Shown here piece by piece: positions 16,547 through 24,369 of a stretch of 40,173 bases of DNA. Location of the stretch: contig JAJJPK010000183.1 in the NCBI GenBank assembly GCA_032907565.1, forward strand, positions 1-40,173, written 5' to 3'. Both the position numbers and the translations under genes were made by a program. Within the stretch, counting starts at the first letter, position 1. Every line of letters begins with the position of its first letter. The notes beneath the pieces are model-generated. The model did no database searches. It worked only from the letters and a program-made list of their open reading frames with translations, and was not told the DNA's origin. This DNA comes from ZC4RG29 sp032907565 (lineage in GTDB: Bacteria > Bacteroidota > Bacteroidia > Cytophagales > Cyclobacteriaceae).

Positions 16547-17944
16547 TTGAAAAAAGCCGCGACGCAGCATGTCCTTTTGAAAATCAAGATCCTCATAGTA
16601 GAAGATCAATTCATTGAAGCAAAAAGCCTCAATTTGATCCTTTCCAATGCTGGTTACTCAACATGCACGGTTGCACGGTCAGTGCAGGCTGCGCTATCGA
16701 TCATCGAAAAGGAAAAGCCCGATCTCGTACTCGTTGACATTTTCCTGCAAGGCGAAGAAACAGGCATCGACCTTGGAAAGATTCTAAACGAGCGTAACAT
16801 GGCGTTTGTTTACTTGTCTGCCAATTCAAACCGACGGATACTTGAAGCCGCTAAGGTCACAAGACCATATGGGTTCATGGTCAAGCCGTTTCGTTCCAAG
16901 GATGTCTTGATCATGCTTGACGTAGCCTTGTATCTGCATCAGCACAGAACGACTGAGAGCGAACAACGTTCCCTTGTTCAGCAGGGACTGCGGCCAAGCC
17001 TACCTCCTGAATTTCAACATCTGGTTGGCGATAGCTTGAATGTCCTTGGGATACTAGAGCGGGCCAATATGGTCGCCGCCCTGGATACGTCAATTCTCAT
17101 TCTCGGCGAGAGTGGAACGGGAAAGGAACTTATCGCGCATTCTATCCACAAGGCTTCACCAAGGCGTGATAAGCCATTTGTAGTTGTAAACTGCGGCACA
17201 CTCCCTGCGAACCTGGTAGAATCCGAACTTTTCGGTCACGAAAAAGGTGCTTTTACAAATGCTGCTACCAAGCGCCCCGGCAAATTTGAACTTGCCGATG
17301 GCGGCACCGTCTTCCTCGATGAAATCGGTGAGCTGCCTCTTGAATTGCAGGTCAAGTTTCTCAGAGTGTTACAGGAAAGAGAAATCGAACCGGTGGGCGG
17401 CCGGCCTAAGAAAATCGACATCCGTATCATTGCCGCCACCAACAAAGACCTGGAAGAAGAGGTGGCTGCGGGGCGATTTCGAATCGACTTGTATTATCGC
17501 CTCAATGTTTTTCCATTGGTGTTGCCCCCCTTGCGTGAAAGAACGGAGGACATACCCATACTCGTCAATCATTTCCTGAAGAAGTACAGTGTTCGGAACG
17601 GCAAATCCCCTCTGACGCTCTCCAAGCCCATGCTAGACAAGCTTCTCGATTATGATTGGCCGGGCAACATCCGCGAATTGGAGAACACGATTCATCGAAA
17701 TGTCGTCCTGGCGACCGGGCCTGTGATCGAGTCCCTCGAAATATCGACCGGAAGACGAGACCCGGGAATTGGTTCCAGGCACAACTTCAAAACGATGATT
17801 GAAAACGAACGCGACCATATACTTGCGGTACTCGAAAGCTGTAACTGGAAGGTATCCGGGAAAGGCGGCGCTGCGGAAATTCTTGATATCAACGTGAACA
17901 CCCTGAACTCAAGAATCAAGAAACTGGGCATCAAGAAAAAGTGA
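16547..17944 (+). CDS. Sigma-54-dependent response regulator (receiver, AAA+, HTH)
   Basis: About 465 residues. There is no suitable ATG; the TTG at 16547 is chosen because AAAGGA (16535-16540) lies 6 nt ahead and the receiver domain begins soon after. TTGs at 16466 and 16577 are alternatives. The receiver has the acidic pair (IVEDQ), the phospho-acceptor D64 in LVLVDIFL, the YLSAN serine and the VKPF lysine. The AAA+ domain has Walker A GESGTGKE at 187-194 and Walker B VFLDEIGE. Its sigma-54 loop reads GAFTNA (234-239), differing from GAFTGA at the second Gly. The C-terminus is an FhlA-type HTH (GKGGAAEILDINVNTLNSRI). It is followed after 51 nt by a histidine kinase gene that is its likely partner. 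Phosphorylation would be expected to promote oligomerisation and sigma-54 activation. Confidence 0.92.
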   Translation: MKKAATQHVLLKIKILIVEDQFIEAKSLNLILSNAGYSTCTVARSVQAALSIIEKEKPDLVLVDIFLQGEETGIDLGKILNERNMAFVYLSANSNRRILEAAKVTRPYGFMVKPFRSKDVLIMLDVALYLHQHRTTESEQRSLVQQGLRPSLPPEFQHLVGDSLNVLGILERANMVAALDTSILILGESGTGKELIAHSIHKASPRRDKPFVVVNCGTLPANLVESELFGHEKGAFTNAATKRPGKFELADGGTVFLDEIGELPLELQVKFLRVLQEREIEPVGGRPKKIDIRIIAATNKDLEEEVAAGRFRIDLYYRLNVFPLVLPPLRERTEDIPILVNHFLKKYSVRNGKSPLTLSKPMLDKLLDYDWPGNIRELENTIHRNVVLATGPVIESLEISTGRRDPGIGSRHNFKTMIENERDHILAVLESCNWKVSGKGGAAEILDINVNTLNSRIKKLGIKKK

Positions 17945-17995
17945 TTACTAGTTCCGCAAGCACAAGACTTATTGCGAAAAACTGCTTATCGTCAT

Positions 17996-20356
17996 ATGCG
18001 ACTTCTCTTGCCCTTTGGTTTACTGCTCATCCTATCACATGTGGCCTTATCACAGGCGACAGACGGGGAACGGGCCGAAGCCAGTGAGGCCGCGACCGAG
18101 AACCAAGTCAAGCTGCTCCTTGAGTTGGGCAAGAGCATGCTCAGGACCGCGTACGTCGGAACAACCGATCGCGACAGCGCCGCGGTTCTTTTTCGCGCGG
18201 CCCAGGCACTCAGTGACACGATAGGCAACTGGAAATTGGAAGAGGAAAGTCAATGCTTGCTCGGCGTTGTCTGCCTGTTGAATGGGGATTGGGATAAGGG
18301 GGAAGCGCATTTTATGCGGGTCATCTCAGCACGCCAAAGAGCAGGGGACAAGGCGGGAGAGCTTAGCGCGTGGCTACGGATGGCAACGGCGGCATTCTGC
18401 AACAAATGTGATGAAAATGTATCAGCGCTAAAACGCGCGCTGGCATTAGCCCGACAAATTAATGACCGGGCAATTGAGGCAGTTGTCCTGCTGGAAATGG
18501 GATATAAATATTTGAATGCAGGGGAAAAGGTGGAGGCTGAAAAGGCCGCTATGGCGGCCCTCAAGATCCAGGAAGCCATTGGCTATCCGGCAATCTGCCG
18601 CGCCTCGTCAGACGTAGCCATGCAAAGCGTCTATTACGCTCCCTACGACTACAGATATCTATCCAACGCATACTATTTGCTCTCCGATCTCGGTCAAAAC
18701 CAGGGAAACTTAAATCAAAAACTCCTATACATCCTGAAAGTCATCAGCGATGTTGAGAATAGCGGGATGACGGAAGAACTGGACTACACATACTTCCGCC
18801 TTGGTAATGCCTATTGGGAGCTAGGCAGATACGATAAGAGCCTGGAGTATCACAGACAATCTGCAATGGTTAGTCAGCAGAAGGGAAAACTGATCCCGGT
18901 TGGCCTGGCCAGGCGGATGACGGTTGCCCTGGTAGAACTGGGTAGACCGGGCGAAGCGCTGGAGCTGTTGCATGACATCATCGACAAAAGGCTGTTGTGC
19001 AGCGTAGAGGACAAAATGTACATAGCCCAAGGGCTGGGCTCTTGCCATAATGCGCTGAAGCAATACCAGGCTGCTGAGAAGTACTACCTTGAGAGCGTCG
19101 CTTTCAGCAAACAATCGCCCTTGCGCTTCCAATTTATCGCCTGTGAGGGTATCGCGCGCTTCTATATTGAAAATTCCCAGTATACAAAGGCGGAGCCATA
19201 TCTCAGCCGGCTATCGAATGCATCGCGCCAGCAAATATTACCTAACGCATTGATCGATGTTCACCTGATGCGGTTCAAGATGGATTCCGCCCGCGGGAGT
19301 TATCGCGATGCAATTGGTCATTACCAACAATATAAGGCGCTTCAGGACTCGATGTTCAACGAAACCAAGAGCCGACAAATAGCTCAATTGAGCATTCAAT
19401 ATGAGACAGCCAAAAAGGAACAGGATATCAAGATCAAAGAGGGTGATATTGCCTTACTCAAAGAACAGAATAGGGCACAGCAGAACCAGCGTAATGCATT
19501 TATAGTTGGGACAGGTTTGCTGGCAGCTGTTCTGGGACTGGGGTTCAATCGATATCGACTTAAGCAACGCATCAACCGGCAACTTCGACATCAGCAGCAG
19601 GTACTGCAAATGCAGGAACAACAAATCAGGCAAAAAAATGAAGACCTGTCAGATTTGGTTGGCGAAAAGGATCTTCTGCTGTTTCAAAAGGATTCACTCC
19701 TTGGTGAAAAGGATCAACTCATCACTGAAAAGGAGTGGTTGCTAAAGGAAATCCATCATCGTGTCAAGAACAACTTTCACATCGTTGCCAGTTTACTGGA
19801 AATCCAGTCGAGTTATCTCCATAATAAAGAAGCGCTGTCGGCTATCAGGGAGAGTCAGCATAGGATCCATTCCATGTCAATTATCCACCAGAAACTATAT
19901 CAGTCCGACACCCTCTCAACCATTCAAATGTCAGCGTACATTTATGAACTGGTCGAATATCTGCGCGACAGCTACGCTATAAAGGACAACATCCGATTTT
20001 CTTTGGACGTACAAAGTATCGAATTAGACCACGCATCTGCGATTACCTTGGGTCTGATGCTGAACGAAATCATAACGAATGCTATCAAGTACGCTTTCGC
20101 AGAGACCGGACACGGCGCGATATCTATCGCGCTGAAGCACATCTCAAATTCGCAGATACTCTTGTCCGTGCAGGATAACGGTCCTGGGCTCCCGGGTGAT
20201 TTTAACAACAAAATTGGAGCCTCTATGGGAATGGAACTGCTTCAAGGATTGACCGACGATATCGGCGGAACGCTAATCATTGAAAATAACAACGGAACGC
20301 TCGTTAAGATCATTTTCACCTATAAGGCAATAGCTGCCAGCGAAAGTCCCGCTTAG
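17996..20356 (+). CDS. TPR-containing membrane sensor histidine kinase (HisKA_2 type)
   Basis: About 786 residues from the ATG at 17996, which begins a signal peptide (MRLLLPFGLLLILSHVALSQA); a TTG at 17972 would add 8 residues before it. Residues about 30-470 are helical TPR repeats predicted to lie outside the inner membrane. One transmembrane helix follows (AFIVGTGLLAAVLGLGF, about 501-517). Then comes a Gln/Lys/Glu-rich coiled coil, then a HisKA_2 domain with EIHHRVKNN (phospho-His588 by family rule) and a HATPase domain with NEIITNAIKYAF and DNGPGLPG. Such TPR-HisKA_2 kinases are common in Bacteroidota. The gap to the sigma-54 response regulator is 51 nt on the same strand, so they are likely co-transcribed and act together. 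The TPR region suggests sensing through a protein or peptide ligand (inference). Confidence 0.92.
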   Translation: MRLLLPFGLLLILSHVALSQATDGERAEASEAATENQVKLLLELGKSMLRTAYVGTTDRDSAAVLFRAAQALSDTIGNWKLEEESQCLLGVVCLLNGDWDKGEAHFMRVISARQRAGDKAGELSAWLRMATAAFCNKCDENVSALKRALALARQINDRAIEAVVLLEMGYKYLNAGEKVEAEKAAMAALKIQEAIGYPAICRASSDVAMQSVYYAPYDYRYLSNAYYLLSDLGQNQGNLNQKLLYILKVISDVENSGMTEELDYTYFRLGNAYWELGRYDKSLEYHRQSAMVSQQKGKLIPVGLARRMTVALVELGRPGEALELLHDIIDKRLLCSVEDKMYIAQGLGSCHNALKQYQAAEKYYLESVAFSKQSPLRFQFIACEGIARFYIENSQYTKAEPYLSRLSNASRQQILPNALIDVHLMRFKMDSARGSYRDAIGHYQQYKALQDSMFNETKSRQIAQLSIQYETAKKEQDIKIKEGDIALLKEQNRAQQNQRNAFIVGTGLLAAVLGLGFNRYRLKQRINRQLRHQQQVLQMQEQQIRQKNEDLSDLVGEKDLLLFQKDSLLGEKDQLITEKEWLLKEIHHRVKNNFHIVASLLEIQSSYLHNKEALSAIRESQHRIHSMSIIHQKLYQSDTLSTIQMSAYIYELVEYLRDSYAIKDNIRFSLDVQSIELDHASAITLGLMLNEIITNAIKYAFAETGHGAISIALKHISNSQILLSVQDNGPGLPGDFNNKIGASMGMELLQGLTDDIGGTLIIENNNGTLVKIIFTYKAIAASESPA

Positions 20357-20584
20357 CAGCACCTGAAATCGTAAATCCTTTTTCGACTATTTCTCCCGTC
20401 CCACCGGCAAGGCGCGACAACCTTCCCTAAGCACTGCACTTGCACAGCCGGTGAACCTAATGATCAAATTTTGTGAATCAAAAAGGCAACCGCGAATCAT
20501 GTCCGCGCGGGACCTTTGTATCACCGGGGCTAATTGAGCTACGGGCGAAAAACAGATCATTTTCTACAAAAAAAATTTCACACT

Positions 20585-21583
20585 ATGAGCACATTGACAG
20601 AGTCCTTCCTCAAAGAAGTGACACCTTTCACGCAAGATCCACATCTGGCTAAAGATGTAAAGGATTTCTTGAGACAACTTAACGGTGCGGGCGGACCGCC
20701 GCTTGAAACACTGACGCCAGTAGAGGCACGCAAGGCTCTTGCCGATGCGCAAGCGGCCGTCGATGTCGACCTCTCCGGCATCGAAGTTTCCGAACAAACC
20801 ATCACCAGCGATGGATACACTGTAAAACTCAACATCGTAAGGCCAAAGGGAGCAAAAGGTACTCTTCCCGTTTTCATTTTTATCCACGGCGGCGGATGGG
20901 TCCTGGGAGACTTCCCGACACATCAACGCATGGTTAGGGACCTCGTGGTGCTGTCCGGTGCCGCCGCAGTATTTGTCAACTACACGCCGACACCCGACGC
21001 CCGGTACCCGGTAGCAATCAATGAAATTTATGCTGCGACAAAATGGGTTGCGGAACATGGAAATGAAATCAATGTTGACGGCAAAAGATTGGCCGTGGTC
21101 GGAAACAGCGTTGGAGGAAACATGACCGCCGTCACCTGCCTGAAGGCAAAGGAGAATGGTGGCCCAAAGATCAGGCTCCAAATAATGATGTGGCCAATCG
21201 TAGACGCTGATTTTGAAACCGAGTCATACAGACTTTTCGGCGAAGATCGGTTCCTGACCACTTCGCTGATGAAATGGATGTACGACATGTACATCGAGGA
21301 TCCTGAGGGGCGGCTGGACATCCACGCTTCACCGCTTCGTGCCAGCATCGAACAACTTAAGGACCTGCCGCCGGCGCTCATTCAGGTTGCTGAAAATGAC
21401 GTCCTGCGCGATGAGGGCGAAGCCTATGGTCGCAAACTCGACGAAGCCGGTGTTCCTGTCACGACCGTTCGGTACAACGGAATGATTCACGACTTCGGGC
21501 TGCTGAACGGACTGTCACACCTTCCTGCAACAAAAGCCCTCTTCGTACACGCGGCAGCGGCGCTCAGAAAGTTCCTCGCTTAG
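20585..21583 (+). CDS. Alpha/beta hydrolase, hormone-sensitive lipase (HSL) family esterase
   Basis: A 332-residue serine esterase or lipase of the HSL family. The oxyanion-hole motif HGGGW is at 101-105, and the nucleophile elbow GNSVGG has Ser175. The catalytic Asp is probably D272 (ENDVLRDEG), and the catalytic His is H302 (MIHDFG). These fix the catalytic triad. There is no signal peptide, so it is probably cytoplasmic; it would hydrolyse short acyl esters, with the exact substrate unknown. The ATG at 20585 is preferred over an in-frame TTG at 20534, whose extra 17 residues are not family-like. It is followed 53 nt later by another alpha/beta hydrolase on the same strand. No promoter box was identified in the 228-nt gap upstream. 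Confidence 0.93.
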   Translation: MSTLTESFLKEVTPFTQDPHLAKDVKDFLRQLNGAGGPPLETLTPVEARKALADAQAAVDVDLSGIEVSEQTITSDGYTVKLNIVRPKGAKGTLPVFIFIHGGGWVLGDFPTHQRMVRDLVVLSGAAAVFVNYTPTPDARYPVAINEIYAATKWVAEHGNEINVDGKRLAVVGNSVGGNMTAVTCLKAKENGGPKIRLQIMMWPIVDADFETESYRLFGEDRFLTTSLMKWMYDMYIEDPEGRLDIHASPLRASIEQLKDLPPALIQVAENDVLRDEGEAYGRKLDEAGVPVTTVRYNGMIHDFGLLNGLSHLPATKALFVHAAAALRKFLA

Positions 21584-21636
21584 AATAATACAAGAATACA
21601 CATAACCAAAAGTTACACAGCAAATTAATTTCAACA

Positions 21637-22437
21637 ATGAACCATCTTATGCTTTCTGCAGGCGCGTTGGCGTCAGCATTCGCGTTCGCATTGCCGGGGG
21701 CAACGAACGGCCAGTCCATCTCCACCGGTTTACGTAACGTCGTCCTGGTGCACGGCGCATTTGCCGACGGGTCCAGCTGGGCCAAAGTAATTCCGATCCT
21801 ACAGGCCAAGGGCTACAACGTAATTGCAGTGCAAAATCCGCTTACGTCGTTTGGCGAAGACGTCGCAGCAACCAAGCGGGCTATCGACGCGATGGATGGG
21901 CCTGTGCTCCTGGTAGGACATTCCTATGGAGGTATGGTCATTTCGGAGGCGGGAAAAGATCCTAAAGTGGCAGGGCTCGTCTACGTCGGCGCCCTGGTAC
22001 CAGAAGACGGCCAGAACGTTATCGACGTCAACGCTCCCTTCCCTCCTGGGCCGGGGGCAGCAGAATTCCAGCTAAGTTCGGCTGGCTTCCTCTCCCTGTC
22101 ATCAAAAGGGATCCACGAATTCTTTGCTCAGGATGCCTCGCGAGAAGAGCGGAACGTAATTTTTGCTACGCAGGTCCCGTGGGCGGCATCGGCCACGACT
22201 GAAAAGGTCTACCATCCTGCATGGGAAACGAAACCGTCATGGTCCATAATTACCGCAGGCGATGGAATGATCAACCCTGATCTGCAACGCGCGAAGGCGC
22301 AGATCATCCAGGCAACGGCAATAGAACTCAAAGGTAACCATGTCCCGATGGTAACGCAGCCCAAAAAGGTCGCGGCGTTCATCATAGAGGCTGCCAGAAC
22401 CGTGACCATTGAAAGGGAACTGGCTGAAACAAGATAG
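21637..22437 (+). CDS. Exported alpha/beta hydrolase (EstC/salicylate-esterase-like)
   Basis: A 266-residue alpha/beta hydrolase with an N-terminal signal peptide (MNHLMLSAGALASAFAFALP...). The family start LVHGAFADGSSW (37-48) has the oxyanion loop, GHSYGG has the nucleophile S96, and the terminal GNHVPM histidine (about residue 233) completes a likely triad. The AFADGSSW pattern belongs to the EstC or plant methylesterase-like group, which acts on small esters; the substrate here is unknown. It probably shares a transcript with the esterase 53 nt upstream. A GC-rich hairpin then separates it from the peroxiredoxin gene. Confidence 0.9.
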   Translation: MNHLMLSAGALASAFAFALPGATNGQSISTGLRNVVLVHGAFADGSSWAKVIPILQAKGYNVIAVQNPLTSFGEDVAATKRAIDAMDGPVLLVGHSYGGMVISEAGKDPKVAGLVYVGALVPEDGQNVIDVNAPFPPGPGAAEFQLSSAGFLSLSSKGIHEFFAQDASREERNVIFATQVPWAASATTEKVYHPAWETKPSWSIITAGDGMINPDLQRAKAQIIQATAIELKGNHVPMVTQPKKVAAFIIEAARTVTIERELAETR

Positions 22438-22470
22438 ATAACGCTGACAGTACACGGCGTAAAGGGCAAT

Positions 22471-22492
22471 GAGCGGGTAATCAATCCCGCTC
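22471..22492 (+). terminator. GC-rich hairpin between hydrolase and peroxiredoxin genes
   Basis: GAGCGGG (22471-22477) and CCCGCTC (22486-22492) form a perfect 7-bp stem with an 8-nt loop, 34 nt after the hydrolase stop. Only a short T-poor tail follows, so it may be a weak terminator or a 3'-end structure. Confidence 0.4.
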
Positions 22493-22500
22493 TTGCGATC

Positions 22501-22508
22501 TACCTTTG
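22501..22508 (+). promoter_or_regulatory. Candidate -7 box (TACCTTTG) for the peroxiredoxin operon
   Basis: TACCTTTG matches TAnnTTTG exactly and lies 32 nt before the ATG at 22541, just after the hairpin. This suggests an independent start of the peroxiredoxin/DsbA-like unit. No -33 TTG is seen at standard spacing. Confidence 0.4.
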
Positions 22509-22540
22509 GCTAACTTCTAACAGACACAAATATCACCACC

Positions 22541-23047
22541 ATGATCTTACAAAAAGGAACACTCGCTCCGGATTTCGACTTAAATGCAACTCCGGATCAG
22601 CATCTTCGGCTAAGCGAGCTTCGCGGCAAAAGGATAGTCCTCGCGTTTTATCCGGCCGACTGGAGTCCAGTGTGCGGAGACCAACTTGATCTTTTCAACG
22701 AGACACTGAAATACTTTGCCAACCTCAACGCACAGGTAGTTGCAATCTCCGTCGACAGCACATGGAGCCATGTGGCTTTCTCCAGGGACCGAAATTTTCA
22801 TTTTCCCCTCCTGGCTGATTTTGAGCCGAAAGGATCGGTATCGAAACTGTACGGTTGCTACAACGCAATCAAGGGCTGCAGCGAACGCGCACTGTTCATC
22901 ATTGACGAGGACGGCGTTATTCGTTGGAGCGAGGTATATCCCGAAGGCATCAATCCCGGCGTGGATGGTGTGCTGGAAGCACTTGAAACAATTGACTCAA
23001 CGATTAAAGCAAGAGATTATGAACAAGTTACAATTACCGGTCAATGA
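22541..23047 (+). CDS. Peroxiredoxin (AhpC/TSA, redoxin family)
   Basis: A 168-residue thioredoxin-fold peroxidase that would reduce hydrogen peroxide or organic hydroperoxides through a cysteine. The active-site segment reads FYPADWSPVC with peroxidatic C45; the family's usual Thr three residues before the Cys is replaced by Ser, a known tolerated change. Two further cysteines (C106 and C113, in YGCYNAIKGC) could act in resolution, although many relatives have a non-Cys residue there. There is no signal peptide, so it is cytoplasmic. The ATG at 22541 follows a TACCTTTG promoter-like box. The 3' end overlaps the next gene by 29 nt, which suggests translational coupling with the DsbA-like protein and a shared thiol-redox role (inference). 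Confidence 0.92.
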   Translation: MILQKGTLAPDFDLNATPDQHLRLSELRGKRIVLAFYPADWSPVCGDQLDLFNETLKYFANLNAQVVAISVDSTWSHVAFSRDRNFHFPLLADFEPKGSVSKLYGCYNAIKGCSERALFIIDEDGVIRWSEVYPEGINPGVDGVLEALETIDSTIKARDYEQVTITGQ

Positions 23048-23546
23048 CAGGGATCAGCAGACCGGAAACCTTAAGGCAGAGTTGACCTTAGTGGAGTATG
23101 GCGACTACCAATGTCCGTACTGCCGTCACGCCCATCCCCTGGTTCAACGGCTACTTCGGGAACATGGCAGTGAGCTGAGATTTGTATTCCGTCATTTTCC
23201 CCTCAGAAAAATACATGCGCAGGCCACAATGGCGGCCTATACCGCAGAGGCGGCCGGACGGCAGGGAAAATTTTGGCAAATGCACGATCTGCTGTTCGCA
23301 AATCAGCATCGATTCCCCGAAGGGACGCTCTTTCATGATCTGGCCAGGAAACTTGGCCTTGACATGGACCAGTTCCTTGCGGATGTGGGAGATCTGGAAA
23401 TTGCCGCCAAGGTTGAAGTCGACTTTCGTGGGGGCATTTACAGCAGTGTGAACCGAACACCCACGTTCTTTCTCAACGAGGAGAAGGTATACCTGTACAA
23501 TGGCACCTACGAGTCATTGCTGACCACAATTGAATTGTTTGCCTGA
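23019..23546 (+). CDS. DsbA-family thioredoxin-like protein
   Basis: A 175-residue protein with a thioredoxin fold and a DsbA-type helical insertion. The active site CPYC is at C32-C35 (YGDYQCPYCRHAHP), and a cis-Pro loop appears in NRTPTFF. The segment FRHFPLRKIHAQA is typical of the DsbA/FrnE-like thioredoxin_4 group. No signal peptide is present, so unlike classical DsbA it probably acts in the cytoplasm, perhaps as a reductase or isomerase. The ATG at 23019 lies inside the end of the peroxiredoxin gene, in another frame. An upstream in-frame start at 22740 would overlap that gene by over 300 nt and is rejected. Confidence 0.92.
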   Translation: MNKLQLPVNDRDQQTGNLKAELTLVEYGDYQCPYCRHAHPLVQRLLREHGSELRFVFRHFPLRKIHAQATMAAYTAEAAGRQGKFWQMHDLLFANQHRFPEGTLFHDLARKLGLDMDQFLADVGDLEIAAKVEVDFRGGIYSSVNRTPTFFLNEEKVYLYNGTYESLLTTIELFA

Positions 23547-23577
23547 CACGCCTCACCGCGGTCGAACTGTGTCAGCT

Positions 23578-23883
23578 ATGAGAACCTATGATACGCTTTC
23601 GGACGCCCTGATTGACCTGAAGAAGCGCGGTTACAATATCGACTTCAGGAAGGACCCGAAATGGATCTACTGCTATGTGTATGACCTCTGGTTCACTCCG
23701 GAGCAATTCAACATCGATGAAGTTTACCGCTTCGAGGAAAATTCGGATCCAGGCGATAATTCCATTGTCTATGCTATTTCGTCATACTCCGGAATGAAGG
23801 GGACTTTGGTCGACTCGTACGGCGTATATGCAGAGTACATGACCTTTGAAATGGCACAAAAATTTGAAGTCAACTATTTCTGA
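23578..23883 (+). CDS. Small conserved Bacteroidota protein (101 aa), first of a tandem paralog pair
   Basis: A 101-residue acidic protein (MRTYDTLSDALIDLKKRGY...). It resembles a Bacteroidota family often named in databases as phosphoribosylpyrophosphate synthetase, a label that its size makes unlikely, as real PRPP synthetases are over 300 residues and have a PRPP-binding loop not seen here. Conserved-looking parts are T/S-LSDAL, the P-E-x-F-x-(I/V)-(D/V) segment, the YAISS strand and the KGTLVDSYGVY region near the end. The function is unknown. The start at 23578 is chosen over an in-frame start at 23530 that overlaps the DsbA-like gene. A paralog follows 55 nt downstream. Confidence 0.75.
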   Translation: MRTYDTLSDALIDLKKRGYNIDFRKDPKWIYCYVYDLWFTPEQFNIDEVYRFEENSDPGDNSIVYAISSYSGMKGTLVDSYGVYAEYMTFEMAQKFEVNYF

Positions 23884-23924
23884 GTCAGGACACTGACATA
23901 CGAAAAACAAGTTCCATTCAAAGC

Positions 23925-23933
23925 AAAAGGAGG
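23925..23933 (+). promoter_or_regulatory. Strong ribosome-binding site (AAAAGGAGG)
   Basis: AAAAGGAGG lies 5 nt before the ATG at 23939 and almost matches the full anti-Shine-Dalgarno complement. Such a strong site is unusual in Bacteroidota, where leaders generally lack one, and it fixes the start of the second small paralog. Confidence 0.75.
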
Positions 23934-23938
23934 CAAAC

Positions 23939-24262
23939 ATGATAGACTACAGCTCACTCTCCCAAACATTGGATCACTTTCGAGTGACAGGATATCCCCT
24001 GGAATTTCAATTGCAAGCCTCAGCGCTCTATTGTCCGGATCTTGATGCAAGAATGAGTCCTGAAGAATTCGACGTTGTGTCGGCTTTTCATTTCGGTCAA
24101 TCACCCGGCGAGGAAGAAAGAACGCTCTATGTCATCTCTTCCTTGCCGGGATTAATGGGTACATTGGTTCTGACTGCAGGCGAAGTCTATTCCGAAGAAA
24201 TGAGTTTTGAAATGGCCGGTAAACTTCGCACCCATCCCTACGGCGAATGGATTTGCAGCTGA
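23939..24262 (+). CDS. Small conserved Bacteroidota protein (107 aa), second of the tandem paralog pair
   Basis: A 107-residue acidic protein that aligns along its length with the preceding gene product. Shared positions include (Y)-x-x-LS-x-(T/A)-L near the start, the central SPEEFDV against TPEQFNI, YVISS against YAISS, MGTLVLTAGEVYSEEMSFEMA against KGTLVDSYGVYAEYMTFEMA, and the final K-(L/F) residues. The two were probably made by tandem duplication and have diverged considerably. There is no signal peptide and the function is unknown. A strong AAAAGGAGG ribosome-binding site sits 5 nt before the ATG. The GH16 gene starts 107 nt downstream. Confidence 0.75.
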   Translation: MIDYSSLSQTLDHFRVTGYPLEFQLQASALYCPDLDARMSPEEFDVVSAFHFGQSPGEEERTLYVISSLPGLMGTLVLTAGEVYSEEMSFEMAGKLRTHPYGEWICS

Positions 24263-24369
24263 AAAAGAAAATTTCAGGCAAACACGCGGTACTGCCACCT
24301 GGATTTAAGTGGTTCATCCCTCATTTGCGAATCACTTTCCACCACCTTAACTTGAACATTCAACTAACC

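Noticed and set aside
22740..23018. N-terminal extension of the DsbA-like protein
   Set aside because: It would lie inside the peroxiredoxin gene in another frame; the ATG at 23019 gives the normal family length.
23578..24262. PRPP synthetase function for the two small paralogs
   Set aside because: They are about 100 residues long and lack the PRPP-binding loop; the label used for this family appears to be an annotation artefact.
24247..24369. N-terminal extension of the GH16 protein from an ATG at 24247
   Set aside because: It overlaps the previous gene and would bury the lipoprotein signal peptide 41 residues in.
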